From the NCBI GenBank assembly GCA_036245525.1, contig BTPG01000004.1:47798823-47862822 (forward strand): 64,000 nucleotides of DNA, read 5' to 3'. This DNA comes from Semisulcospira habei (lineage: Eukaryota; Mollusca; Gastropoda; Semisulcospiridae). Under the pieces are notes generated by a model that worked only from the letters and a program-made list of their open reading frames with translations, did no database searches and was not told where the DNA came from. The position numbers and the translations under genes are program-made. Positions 1-10,977 of the stretch are shown here, piece by piece (position 1 is the stretch's first letter; each line of letters begins with the position of its first letter).

Positions 1-57
1 TGGGGGATATCCACTCTATGTATATTATATACCGGTGTCAACAGTATATGTTATTGG

Positions 58-264
58 TTAACCCATTCAGCCCTGAATAGCAGGAGATGAGTTGACCATG
101 ATAATTCAAGGGTAGTGCCAGATTAGCTTGGTGCCGACAGGCAGCAAGCTAATCTGGCACTGCCCTTGAATTATCATGGTTGATCCATCTCCGGCAACTG
201 GTGCATAGTCTTTAGACGACGCCTCCAAAATTTGGGAAATATGGCCGTCACGCTAACGAGTTAG
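58..264. mobile_element. TTAA hairpin MITE, copy 1 (type A)
   Basis: A short non-autonomous DNA element starts at TTAACCCATTCAGCCC and ends at a degraded GAGTTAG. Its centre (about 97-180) is a nearly perfect hairpin with arms containing AGTGCCAGATTAGCTTGG and its complement. The outer sequence matches the copies at 6904, 10974, 21330 and 22622. The TTAA target and CCC/GGG termini are the known signature of piggyBac-like elements; no transposase is present. Confidence 0.75.
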
Positions 265-838
265 ACTGACCCGGATGAGTGGTGATTGTCTTCCTCGAGA
301 AGAGTTTTTAATGCTCATACAATTACATAATAGGGGTAAACTATGCTGGATTTCAGAGGTGCAGAAAACTTTGTGTAAAGACGGCTTTGCTTACGTATGG
401 GACAATCAGGGAGTCCAAAATATTAACTTTCTTCTTTGAGTTTTTAAACAGCATCTCCTTGACTGTCGCAATCAAGACTTGCAACAGTGTGTTACTAACA
501 GCATACGGTTTAATGTGTATACAATTTTAAAATCTTCTCTGGCCCTAGAGCCATATTCTGACCGTGTTCAATACAAAACCCTCAGAGGTAGCCTGATTAG
601 ATTCCGTCTGCAAACATCTGAACTTTGGCAACAACAACAAAACTGTTTAAAATCGTGTTTAATTTCATGACCTACTTTTCTGATGTTTTTGGCCTGCTCG
701 CAAGGGCCCATACGCAGTTGCTTTTAAAAATAAATCTAAAAAATTAAAACTTGCTTTTCATGTCAAGCGCACAAATATTATTTACAAGCACAAGTCCTGC
801 ACATCTCAAACACAGTACGAAAAGAAAAGCCCACTCAC
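265..838. other. intronic or 3' flanking sequence without recognised features
   Basis: No supported exon or repeat was seen. The sequence lies downstream, on the minus strand, of the glutamine-rich exon at 839-923 and is probably intron. The small open frame at 479-670 has no splice or similarity support. Confidence 0.4.
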
Positions 839-923
839 TTGGTTGTTGTGCCTCAATCATCATCCGTTTTTGATGTTCCGATCTCTGTGCCTCCATTAAA
901 GCCAACTGCTGCTGCTGCATCAG
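839..923 (-). CDS. glutamine-rich coiled-coil gene, exon 7 (most 3' exon seen)
   Basis: On the minus strand a TTTTAG acceptor precedes CTGATGCAGCAG and a GTGAGT donor follows CAACAACCAA. The 85-nt exon reads LMQQQQLALMEAQRSEHQKR and continues to MMIEAQQP. It enters in phase 0, matching the end of the exon at 6684-6815, and leaves one extra base, so at least one more exon lies beyond the window start. The Q, E, M and K-rich composition fits a coiled coil. I do not recognise the family; a cytoskeletal or scaffold linker region is possible. Confidence 0.7.
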
Positions 924-1059
924 CTAAAATCGAGATGACATATATGATGCAAATATAACTTTTAGGATCAAGATCAGGTTGAGGATCATACGACGTCATC
1001 ATGCACAGTTGCAAGTGCTGATAATACATTAATAGAGTTGCACATTATTACCAGAACGG

Positions 1060-1371
1060 AAAAAAATTAATTTTTCTCTAAAATGTATTTTTTCGAAAAA
1101 TACTTACCGATGACATGACTGTCAGGAAATAGTCTACTTGCTTACCAATTTTAGCCTAAGACCCGAAGGGTTCCCCCAAGAGGCTCTCGGGGATCCCTAA
1201 CAGGGACGAGAGTAGCCTCCCATGCCCATCCGGTCACGTGCCACGTGGTGCATCCTTTAGCCAGTTGTCTACAGAGCTACCAGCGGTAAACGGGGAGGAG
1301 GGAGGGACCTCAGAGTCATGTCATCGGTAAGTATTTTTTAAAAAAATACATTTTAGAGAAAAATTAATTTG
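1060..1371. repeat. inverted repeat at the 3' end of the DIRS-like element
   Basis: Arms 1060-1119 and 1315-1371 are close reverse complements, sharing ACTTACCGATGACATGAC-type sequence and an A/T-rich outer part. They flank about 195 bp whose first 140 bp resemble the complement of the element's other end. This fits the internal complementary region that DIRS elements use to make circles, although the order here is unusual. Confidence 0.7.
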
Positions 1372-1523
1372 TTTCCTCAAAAACATTACCGATGACATGA
1401 CTGTGAGGAAGAATGTCAAAAAGGAGGAGGGTGCCGCACAATCCCTTCAGAAACCTCTCCAGGGACGAAAACGGCCTGTCACTCCTGATCACACACTCCC
1501 GACAATTTTAGCGAAGTGCAAAC

Positions 1524-2466
1524 CTAAGGCGCTGAGGGCGCCTGGAGGGAGTGTTGTGCCGCAGAGATGTCGCCCACCAGTGTGAGGTTGTCGCGCTGGA
1601 CTGTCAGGTCCCGGAGGTAGAAGCGGGCGAAGGTAGATTCAGCCCGTCACCCCACTGCAGCCACAAAGTCCTTAACAGCACAGTTGCGGTCAAAGGTGAG
1701 ACTTGCGGTCATAGTGCGAACTTCATGGGCACGGATCCCGAGTGTCTCAGCTCCCTGGGGAGAAGTCGCGATAGGCAGACCGGATGACCCAGCGGAGCCA
1801 GGAGAAGATCGTTTGGGCTGAGATTTCAACAGCACTTGGTGTTCCCAGGCGGTCACCCATCCAAGTACTAACCAAGCCCGACGTTGCTTAACTTCGGTGA
1901 TCAGACGAGAACCGGTGTATTCAACGTGGTATGGCCGTTGGCTGCCAGTTCTGTCGGTGGTCAGCGGCAAAGGTGACGAGTCCGTCCCCTCCGGAAGGAC
2001 TTGGAGTGACGCAGGTAGAGAAGAAGTGCACGCACTGGATCTTGCTGCCGAGTCTCCCGAGGGAAGTCGGGCCATTTAAGCGGCCGACTAGTAGTGATGA
2101 CCTGAGCCGCCGTCAAGGGAGATCTAGTCTTAGCGAGAAGGAAGGATCGGGGAGCAGTTGAACGGAGCCATCCACCCGGAACTGCATGCAAGAAGGTCGC
2201 GACGAGAGAGCATGGACCTCGCTGACGCGAGCTGTCGTGGCGGGGGCCACCAGGAAGCAGGTCTTCCGAGTCACGTCCGCGCGGGCCAGGTGGGGCGGTT
2301 CAAAACGGTCCGAATTCAGCCAGGTGAGGACCCAGGGAAGGTCCCAGCGCGGAACTAGCGAGCGGGGAACCGGACGCTGCAAGCCAAAATGCGCCATTAG
2401 GTCGGCCAGGTCCTTGCAGGCACCGGGGTCGGGACGGCCGAGGCGACGGTAGGTGTCGGCAATCAT
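1524..2466 (-). pseudogene. DIRS tyrosine recombinase, interrupted
   Basis: Three conserved recombinase signatures can be read on the minus strand in different frames. Near 2260 is the first catalytic arginine context, TTARVSEVHALS. Near 1700-1720 is the H-x-x-R box, LGIRAHEVRTM. Near 1605 is the catalytic tyrosine context, TFARFYLRDL. The frame closes at a TAG at 1524-1526. Between the first and second boxes the coding sequence is broken by a 5S rRNA-like insert (1827-1942) and by frameshifts, so no active enzyme can be made. The protein would join or circularise element DNA during retrotransposition. Confidence 0.75.
1827..1942 (-). rRNA. 5S rRNA gene copy inside the DIRS recombinase
   Basis: The minus strand reads as an almost complete 5S rRNA, from GCCAACGGCCATACCACGTT through CCGGTTCTCGTCTGATCACC and GAAGTTAAGCAACGTCGGGC to TGGATGGGTGACCGCCTGGG. 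The internal promoter elements (A box near AAGTTAAGCAACG, C box near GATGGGTGACC) are present. The CTTGG and CCAAG strands near the 3' domain still pair, as do the CAAC and GTTG ends. No run of T follows the 3' end, so a normal Pol III terminator is absent. Recombinase coding sequence resumes on both sides, which makes this an insertion. It could be a 5S gene copy, a retrotransposed 5S transcript or the head of a 5S-derived SINE. Confidence 0.88.
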
Positions 2467-2499
2467 AGAAGGTAGCCGCGGATCGTGATGGGAGCCAAA

Positions 2500-4031
2500 C
2501 CTTGGTCCTGGAAGAGCCAGAGAAAAAGTCCGCGAGCTGAGGAGTCGTCAGGTCGACGGGGGAGAGGCGACGGTCAGAGCACCAGATACGTAGCACCCGC
2601 CACTTTCCCTCGTAGACACGTCTGGTGGAAGGCCTGCGGGGTGTAGCGATAGCGTCCACTGCGGCACTTGAGAAGCCTCTAGCGGAGAGGGCTTGCCGCA
2701 CAATCGCCAGGCGTGTAGGAGAAGATGCTCGGGGCAGGGGTGGAAGAGCGGCTGGTGGGGCTGCTTGAGCATCGCGCGCGGGGTGGGAAGCGGGAGGGGA
2801 GGGTCCGTGGCAAGACTGAGCAGGTCGGTAGTCCACAATCTGGTCCAGGACAAGAGGCCACCAGAAGAAGGACTGCGATGCATCCCCGGAGCTTGAGCAG
2901 GACTTTGGGGACCAGGACCATCGGCGGGTAGGCGTAAGCGACCAGCCCGTCCCAAGGGATCGAAGGCACATTGACTGCCCCAGCCAGAGGGTCTGGAAGC
3001 GGGGAGACGAAGAGGGGAAGCTGGTGGTTCCACCTCGCGGCAAAGAGATCGATGAGGGGAGTCTCCAAATGGTCGCAGAACAGGCAAAAGATGTCCCGGC
3101 GCAGGGTCCATTCCGTGTGAAGAAGTTGACCCCGCCACGAAAGGGAGTCGGCCAGGAAGTTCAGGTGACCTGGAATGTGACGCGCTCGGAGGGAAATGCC
3201 GTGGTCCTCGCACCAGCGAAGGAGTCGGTAGCGGAGGATGCAGAGGTCGGGGGAGCGGGACCCTCCCTGCTTCTGAAGGTATGCAACGACTGTGGAGTTG
3301 TAGGAGAGGACGAGGAGGTCCTGTGCCCGAAGATCGGATTCCCAAGCGTGGAGGGCCTGCCAAACTGCATTCAGTTCCCGCCAGATGAAGTGCCGGGAAG
3401 CCAGGTTCGCAGTCCAGCGGCCGGCTGTTGAGCGAAAACTCGGAAGAAGGTGCGCGCCCCAACCGGCGAGACTGGCATCGACACAGAGAGAGATGGGGCA
3501 ATGGCGAGGTCAGGGGGATCCCGGAGCCGAGCCAAGAAATGTCCGTCCAGCGAAGCAGATGGGGCCGCAGCATAGGAGGGATCGGCTCCAGGGTAGAGAG
3601 ATCGCCGGAGGACGGTCTCCAGTGGAGGAGAAGATGCAGTTGGAGAAGACGGGAGTACAGACGACCGAGGGGAAGGAGATCTGCCATGGCACACATCAGG
3701 CCGAGGAGCTGGAGCCACACTCTGGCGGGGACAGCCGCTTCCTGAGCTACCAAATGGGCTAGATCGGCGAGTTCTGGATCCGAGGCCCGGGAAGCCGCAC
3801 CAGGTTGAGGTCGGTCACAAACTCCATCCCCAGGTGAACAAAGTGGTGTGAGGGTGAGAGGTCCGACTTGTCTGCGTTGACCAGGAAGCCCAGGCGAGAA
3901 AACAGAAGGAGAAGAGCATCCCTGTCCTTGAGAAGAGAGACCACCGACTGATTCCGCAGAAGCAGGTCGTCTAAATAGTTGGAGATCGGGCTGGAGGATG
4001 ACCGTCGGGCTCTGGCAACCACGGCGTCCAT
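2500..4031 (-). pseudogene. DIRS RT and RNase H remnants
   Basis: The frame at 3759-4031 (minus) encodes the reverse transcriptase active site in ISNYLDDLLLRNQSVV, followed by LGMEFVTDLNLVRLPG, as in DIRS-type pol proteins. Downstream, other frames give RNase H-like pieces: a DASLAGWGAH-like segment near 3470, NSTVVAYLQKQ near 3290 and an ADSLSW segment near 3150. Frame changes separate the pieces. The long open frame at 2548-4218 on the same strand is mostly a different frame over the same region, kept open by high GC content. Confidence 0.65.
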
Positions 4032-4435
4032 GATCCGCGTAAAGACCCATGGGCTGAGATAGAGACCAAACAGGAGGAGAAGAAGAAGGTTTGGTAGTCC
4101 AGTAGCGCCGAACCAAGTCCAGAGAACAACAGCAAACCAAAGCGACCAACCCTTTAAGAACTGGTTCCAACCAGTACAAGGTCCTGTAGGCTAAATACGT
4201 CTGCACAGCTTGAGCCAAGTAGCAACAACTGAATGCTTACGCCATGTGGCACGTGACCGGATGGGCAGGGGCGGGAGACAACTCTCGGCCCTAGGCAGGG
4301 TTCACCGAGTGCCTCCCGGGTTGCGTAGCAACACAATGGGTTCTTAGGCTGAAATTGAGTAAGTATTAGACACTTCCAGACAGTAATGTCATCAGTAATG
4401 TTTTTGAAGAAACAAATACTGACTTCCATTAAAAA

Positions 4436-6419
4436 CGCGAAAAGTGTCTGTAAGTGTACCCGCAAAGAAAGAGCCACCCTGACAGCAAAACAAGAATATT
4501 TTATTTGTTGCTTACTTCAGATGTTCAGCCTACTGTCTGAGCTACCTTCACACAAAAATTGTGTGAGTTATCGAGCTTGGCTACCTTGGAGGACACAGGG
4601 TTTCATTAGTGGTGAAAATAAGCAAAAACTGCACACACTCTGTGAAGCAAGTTTCCTGTGATATGTTTTAACACACAAGTTGTGTGGATTGCTTATGTTT
4701 GTTACGTGGTGGAGTTGTAGTCGTAGTATGATAAAAACACCAGACGCACGCACGTAAGGTTCTTTTAAATAAACTTCATTCAGCTGCAATCCGTCACACG
4801 TGGCTTAAGGATGTAGACAATACTGGAGTAACAGTTCCAACAATATTTTAATTCAGCAATGTGATCTCCACACAATGCAATTCCAAATGCATTAACACTG
4901 ATACAAAGTCTCTTCTGCAAATGTCCACACTGTTGACACAAAGTTCCTCACACAACGTACACCACACTGTTACGCTGTATCGCTCACAATGTACACCCTA
5001 TATGGGCCACGTACCTACAATAACTGTGTGTCTCTACAACTGACAATGCAAGACAATGTATGAATGTGCTTCCCAACACCAATCTTTTATAGTGCACCAA
5101 TTTCTAGAATAATCCACAAAAACTCACACACCACAACCAATCAGAATGGAACGCGTAACTAAAATCATAAATATTAATAAAAGAAGAACTTTCTGGAAGA
5201 TTCACGATCTATCACAAAACACAAAGAACAGCTGCTCAATTCACGTGCACAGTAAACTTGTTGCGAAATGTCGCCAATTTACCGACATCACATATACGAG
5301 GTCACTAGACAGTGCGACTTTTCTAGAACGTTCTGCACTAAACTTAGCGTATCATAACAAAGTGAATTCCGCTCTGCGCGACCGAAAGAAAATGTTACTT
5401 AAAAAAAATATGTGAATCATAACCATGATAGCTTAAATAAATATCGGATCGTTTCCTACGATTAACACATGTATGCTCTCACAGGACAACACAACCACAA
5501 TCGTAACAATGTTATTAACTGCCTCAAACGAAATTTGACTAAAAAAATTCATCAGAGAACCAGAACTTCCGGTGCACATCATTTTCTTAATAAATCTTAT
5601 TTGATTTAATGTGAATTACTTTCAAACCATATTTTATGCTCCAGTGACTGACACGGAGATATAGAGCACACCCATATCCATTTGATCAGGTAAATATGGC
5701 CGCTAACCTAAAAATAAAGAACTTTTGGAGTTTCATGTTTGTGGGTCATGTTGATTTAGGTACCTTTGACAAACGAAAAGTAGGTCAAGACCAAACAGGC
5801 CAGATTTTCATGCACACGGACCTTAGTGACACTGCACATTGGTTGGCTTTCAGCTGTGTCCTCTGCAGATGCTCCCCATTTCACTTTCAATATCCTGTGA
5901 TGGTAGTGTCACTGATGACATCATAAGTCATTGACGTGCGAATTTTAAGACTAAACATTCTGCTTGCACACGACATAACACACTCTTCATAACATTTTCT
6001 AATAAATGATGTCAAAACAACCCGGATTAAAGCATATTTACGAAGAAAAGAGCTATAGTGAAAAATTCGCATTTTTAATGGAAGTTAGTATACCTGCATA
6101 CAAACATATAACAACTTAAAAGAATAGTTTACAACAGTTAGTACTGAATTTAGATGGTAGAAATACATTTTGAGAAATAATTTATTTGTTTTGTGACACT
6201 CCCATATAAACTGGTTGTCTAATAGCTACATCAAATAGTCGATAGTCAGAAACATGTTCGCTGGGTTCGCTATTTCAGATAAAACATTTGAGATGGTTCA
6301 TGGCTCTGATGCATAGTTTAACAACATACATTTAGTTTTAAAAGGGCTGATTAGCACTGTGAAATGTTTTTATACACCAAAGCCATGAAATGTCTTCATT
6401 GCTTTGTTGCAGTAGATTA
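4436..6419. other. unannotated intron-like sequence
   Basis: This AT-rich interval lies between the DIRS-like element and a hairpin MITE, inside the presumed intron between the exons at 6684 and 839. I found no exon with both splice sites and no clear repeat boundary. Confidence 0.4.
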
Positions 6420-6664
6420 TTAACCATTGGTTCATTTATTTTGCTTTGAAGTGTTGAGAGCAAGAGCGAGAGAGAGATAAAGAGCTCATGTGTGCTTATT
6501 GTCCTTTGAAGACATTACAGATCAGGAGATAGATTAACCATTTTAGTTCACAGGTGGTGCCAGAATAGCTTGGCACCTCAGGCACCAAACTATTCCAGCA
6601 CAACCTCGAACTATCTTAGTCAAATTTATTTCTTGCATTTGGGTGTCAGGATGAAAAGGGTTAA
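6420..6664. mobile_element. TTAA hairpin MITE, copy 2 (type B)
   Basis: The right end is GAAAAGGGTTAA and the likely left end is TTAACCATTGG at 6420. The hairpin core near 6553-6615 carries the AGAATAGCTTGG arm variant, with several mismatches in the second arm. It resembles the better-preserved copies at 53102 and 54048. The left boundary is less certain than the right. Confidence 0.6.
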
Positions 6665-6683
6665 GTCTTACTGTTTCACATAC

Positions 6684-6815
6684 CTTTTGCTGAGCTTCAC
6701 GTTGCTTTTCAGCTTCAATCATCTGCTGTTGCTGGAGGGCTTTCAACATCAGATCAGTCTGCTGTGGGGGCTGGGAAGGTGGCGGGGCTTGCGGAGGAAC
6801 TGCAGGAGCCATTTG
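6684..6815 (-). CDS. glutamine-rich coiled-coil gene, exon 6
   Basis: A GTCAG acceptor and a GTATGT donor bound a 132-nt exon (44 codons, phase 0 at both ends). It begins QMAPAVPPQAPPPSQPPQQT, a proline and glutamine stretch, then turns into DLMLKALQQQQMIEAEKQRE, which looks helical. It joins in frame to the exons at 11383-11502 and 839-923. Family not recognised. Confidence 0.75.
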
Positions 6816-6903
6816 CTGACATAAACAAATTACAACAAAGTACAACTAAATTATGACCTGCTACACACAATACTGCAGCACTAAATTATCTATCAACTGT
6901 TCT

Positions 6904-7117
6904 AAATAACCATTCAGCCCCGACACCCTACAGCAGAGATGGGTCGACTATGATAATTCAAAGGCAGTGCCAGATTAGCTTGGCGCCTGTCGGCTCCAAG
7001 CTAATCTGGCACTGCCCTTGAATTATCATGGTCGATCCATCTCCTGCAAATGGTGCATAGTCATTAGATGACGCCTCCAAAATTTGAGAAATATGGCCGT
7101 CGGGCTGAATGAGTTAA
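6904..7117. mobile_element. TTAA hairpin MITE, copy 3 (type A)
   Basis: The left end is a degraded TAACCATTCAGCCCCGA and the right end is TCGGGCTGAATGAGTTAA. The hairpin (about 6950-7035) has arms with GTGCCAGATTAGCTTGG and its complement, separated by a short GTCGGC-type loop. Confidence 0.75.
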
Positions 7118-7588
7118 CACATTTCTGACCGCATATGAGGAATCCTCGAATTAGTTTCTTCCCTTCACTACTCTACGAGCAAAGTTAACTACCCTTGCGG
7201 ATTTTTAGGGAAGGAGATACAGTAGAACCTCCTATTGAAAAGTCACCAAATTGTATCGTCACCTGCTCTTTACGATCACATTCACGTTGCACGGACGAAA
7301 TACCTTGATTTTACGGCCACCTGCTGAATGCGCCCAACGATCACCGTATTGGAGCCAAAAACAGCAACATTCCTAAAATGTACGGTCATTGCCAGACTGG
7401 CGCCATAAAGCCATCATGCCTGACAGGTCAATGACAGCTCGCCCAACACTTAGCCAACCACCACACACTCTGTCATTACGCAATAACAGGCATGCCATCG
7501 GCTTGCAAGCTGTGTGCATGGTACGTAATAAAGGTCGTGCTACCTTCTTCTTCCTCGAACACTCTTTATATGGACAGCCCGGTCTCCT
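7118..7588. other. possible 3' untranslated region of the I/Nimb-like LINE
   Basis: This stretch lies just beyond the LINE stop codon at 7589-7591 on the minus strand. Part of it is probably the element's 3' UTR, but no tail or target duplication was identified. Confidence 0.35.
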
Positions 7589-9790
7589 CTATAAATTCTG
7601 CCTGTGCCGAGGTCCTCCATAGAGCTTGCGGGACACCTCTGTCTCCTCCGGCCAGTGTCTCCATCTAAGGGTTGTGAACGTGGGGCAGGTCTGTAGCACA
7701 TGGTCTGTTGTCATGCTACCAGAGTTGCATGGGCACTGGTCTGACTGGCCAATTCCAAACTTGGTGTGGAGATGCCAATTCAGTTTGTTATGGCCGGTGC
7801 GTAGTCGGAAAATAACTACCTGCTCTGGTCTGGTCAGTAGGTGATAGCCATCTGTTTTGTTATAGCTGGGGTGTTCTCGCAGCCACTTTGTTTTCTGCTT
7901 GTTTTTTATATTATTTTTGGCTTCTGCATAGGACGTTTGTTTTGTCTTCTTGGGTTGTTGAAGATTCCTCCTTTACTAGCCTGTCTGCAGTTTCATTGCC
8001 TCTCACCTTGCAGTGTGCAGGTATCCACTGCAGCACGACTGTGTGTTGTACAAAGGGAGGCAAGTGCCAAAAACAGATCATTTAGGTCCTTGTCTTTGGG
8101 TGTGTTTAGGGCCTGTAGGATGGAGAGGGCATCAGTGAGAAACACAATGGAGTCAGATGTCTCCGGGCAGTTTTTCACTGTGGTTACACCAATTCTCAGG
8201 GCTTCTGCTTCTAACCTGTAGTTGGTGGCATATTTGCCGTTAGCAAGAGAGATCTCTGTTGCTCTCCCTCCTGGGTACTTAATGTAGATTCCGGCTCCTC
8301 CTCCTCCGTGACAGCGTCAGTTGCAAAACCGTCCGTGTACACATGGGTCCAGACCTCTTGTGGGTAGTGGGTCTGGATGTGCTCCATCGTGTAGGATTTG
8401 CATTGTGTCACACTGGGTACCCTTCTTCTGGATCTTTGGTATGCTGTCGCGTATTTGGAGTTCAGTCGAGCGCTTCCATGGAGGATTCTCAAGGGTTTTG
8501 GGGATCTCCTTTGGCATGTGATCTAGGAGATCTGGATCTATGATCCTGGTCTGATGTATGAAGCTGGAGCGCTTGAGTCCACCCTTTGTTGGCTCTGACA
8601 TTCTCTGTCTCATTGGGTGGTTCTGCAGACGTTTGAATTTTGCTGCTTGTAACAGGAGCTTGGTGTCTCTTCTCTCCTCTAGTGACCCCAGTCCGGATGC
8701 GCTTTCCAATGCTGAGATGGGAGTAGAACGCATGGCACCAGTGATGATTCTTGTTGCCTGGTTCTGAACTTTTCCGACTTTGTCAAAGTTTGACTTTGCT
8801 GCCGTTCCCCATGCTGCCATTCCATACTCTAAGACTGGGCGGACTCTCCCTGTGTACATTTTCTTGAGAATGCCAGCATCTGCTCCCCATCTGGTGCTGG
8901 TGAGCCTTTTCATCAGGGCTAGGTGGATTTTTGCCCTCTCTTGGCACTTCTCAATGTGTGGCTTCCAGGTAAGTCTGCGGTCTAGGGTCACACCCAGGTA
9001 TGTAGGGCAATCTTCTGGTGGAAGAATCTGTCCACTGATTTTCAGTGTTGCTTGCTGGCTTTTGTTGGACAAGCTGAAGATGGTGTAAGTAGTCTTATTT
9101 GCATTGATGGTTACAAACCACTTTCTTGTCCACTCTTCCAATTTTTTCAGTGCTTCCTGCATCCTGTAGGTTGCTGTTGTCACATACTCTTCAGTACACC
9201 ACAGCATGAGGTCATCTGCATAGATGGCCCCATGAACATGTTTTGGAAGATCTCCAACAATGTCATTGATAAAGATGAGAAATAATGTTCGGGACAGAAC
9301 TCCTCCTTGGGGGACAGAACTCCTCCTTGGGGAACTCCTTCATTCAGCGTCTTCTTTCGGCTGTATTGTCCGTTGACATGTACTCTAGCCTTTCTGTTGA
9401 AGAGGTACTGTTCAATCCACCTGTACATGCACCCCGGCAACACCACACTTTTGGAGTTTATATTTCAGTGCCTCCTTCCACACTCTGTTGAAGGCCTTCT
9501 CCATGTCAATCCATACTGTCAAAGTGTGTTTTTTTGTCTTGGAAGCCATCTTCTATTTTCTGGGCAATGTAGGTCACCTGATCTTCAGTTGAGCGGTGTT
9601 GCCTAAAACCTGCCTGTTCAGGAGTGAAGATTTCCTTCCTTTCCATGAGCCACATGAGTCTTGTGTTAATGAGCCTTTCCATCAGCTTCCCCATGCAGCT
9701 GGTAAGGCTTATGGGCCTGTAGATGTCTGCTTTTGTAAGGTCCTTTCCCTTGTTATAAACAGGCACCATGTCTGCTTCTCACCATATCTG
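7589..9790 (-). mobile_element. I/Nimb-like LINE with RNase H, 5'-truncated and frameshifted
   Basis: Minus-strand frames give reverse transcriptase pieces (ADIYRPISLTSCMGKLMERL near 9700, PEQAGFRQHRSTEDQV near 9610, then YLGVTLDRRLTWKPHIEK near 8980). They are followed by an RNase H domain: YTDGFATDAV near 8340, YRLEAEALRI near 8210, FLTDALSILQAL near 8110 and WIPAHCKVRGNETAD near 8010. A terminal cysteine-histidine knuckle, CPCNSG with H and C further on, lies near 7720. RNase H after RT is known for I, Nimb and related clades. The endonuclease and N-terminal RT are absent and several frameshifts are present. The stop is at 7589-7591. Confidence 0.78.
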
Positions 9791-10129
9791 TGGAACATGG
9801 CCGTGGTCGCGCTATCTATCCGACTGTGTCCACGTATCTATTTCAAGTCGGTCTACAGTGCAGTCACATAATCTTCCGAGGTGGCCAAAAATTCACTGCT
9901 CTTTTGCCCCAGGTGCCAAACTGGAAGAATCTCTCACACGCCCTGCAGATGGAAGGGGCTCATGAGAACTGAGTGCATACATGTAACTCTATTGCCATAT
10001 GGCTGGGATTGCCCAGTAGCCAGTATAGCGCAGGTTCTATTCAGTGCCTGGATCGTGACACCACTCACAAATTGGTGAGAGCTGGACCTCTTAGCATAGC
10101 CTCTATACTCTTTGGTTTTAGTGAAACTG

Positions 10130-10600
10130 TGTTGTGGGAAATGGTCCGATATTTTGCCCCATTTCCTGATCTCTCATGACCCTTGACCTTTCCGAGGGGT
10201 CAACCAAATTAGTATGGATATAAAGGTCTTACCATCAGGTATCTTTGTACCAAGTTTGGGTTTAAAATTGTGAATAGTATTTAAGAAAAAATACATTAAA
10301 TGCATTTGTTAAAATATGGCTATTTTGCTTTACCTATTTCCTGACCCTTGTGACCTTGACCTTTGCAATGTCACTGAAAATGATTGGCATGTTTAGAAAG
10401 GTCTTGCCAAAAAGCATCCTTGGGCCCAGTTTGAAAACTGTGCCTTGAATATCCACCGAAAAAATGCAAACGTTAAAGTTTATCAACAATGGATGACTGA
10501 CAGACGACCACTGACCCAGAACATAGTCTCACTTTTGCTATTGCACATGAGCCAGAAATAGGCTGTGGTCAAATATTTTGAGTGGTCAAATGTTAACTAG
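10130..10600 (+). repeat. R dispersed repeat fragment
   Basis: Contains the recurrent R motifs CATTTCCTGATCTCT, TGACCCTTGACCTTTCCGAG, AAATTAGTATG and GGTCTTACCATCAGGTATCT. The same order recurs at 14030-15800, 28070-28680 and, inverted, at 47940-49080. No coding sequence is seen. Confidence 0.7.
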
Positions 10601-10764
10601 TTAAGGTGATCACAGTCCAACAATGTGTTGTCAAACAATATAAATGTATACTCACTGACATCAAAAAGTATGTGGGATCTTATTACCCCAGTACATGCAG
10701 GCCAAAATGGCGGAAGCTTTGAAATTGTTGATATTGCCCAAGCTGTTAGTGGCTTGTGCATTGA

Positions 10765-10977
10765 TTAACCCTCATCATTCTCATACACCATTTGCTTCAA
10801 ACAAATTTTTTACTGATAGTTCAAGGGTGTGCCAGAACAGTGTGGTGCCTGGGGCGCCAAGCTATTCAGGCACCACCCTTGAACTAAAACAGTTGATCTA
10901 TCTCCTCAACGGTAATGTAGCCTAGACAGGACAATAAACACATTTTACAAAATCAGCCTCAGGATGTAATGGGTTAA
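10765..10977. mobile_element. TTAA hairpin MITE, copy 4 (type B)
   Basis: Ends are TTAACCCTCATCATTC and AGGATGTAATGGGTTAA. The hairpin near 10820-10885 is partly degraded in the first arm (AACAGTGTGG instead of AATAGCTTGG). Its right TTAA is shared with the next copy. Confidence 0.7.

Larger units (their letters stand above)
1060..4414 (-). mobile_element. DIRS-like tyrosine-recombinase retrotransposon, internally deleted
   Basis: Read on the minus strand this element has a reverse transcriptase C-terminus with a YLDD motif (about 3759-4031), an RNase H-like segment (about 3000-3480) and a tyrosine recombinase (about 1524-2470). The ends are related inverted repeats. 4215-4414 matches the complement of 1119-1260, and the 1376-1403 stretch (AACATTACCGATGACATGAC) is mirrored at 4379-4414. 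A second inverted pair lies at 1060-1119 and 1315-1371. Inverted termini plus a recombinase instead of an integrase are known features of DIRS elements. The gag-like ORF and the N-terminal half of RT are missing and the remaining frames are broken, so this copy is defective. Exact outer borders are approximate. Confidence 0.82.

Noticed and set aside
1396..2466. Several plus-strand open frames
   Set aside because: They are antisense shadows of the DIRS recombinase and the 5S insert.
2548..4218. 556-codon open frame on the minus strand
   Set aside because: It is a GC-rich alternative frame over the DIRS pol region; the RT, RNase H and recombinase motifs read in other frames.
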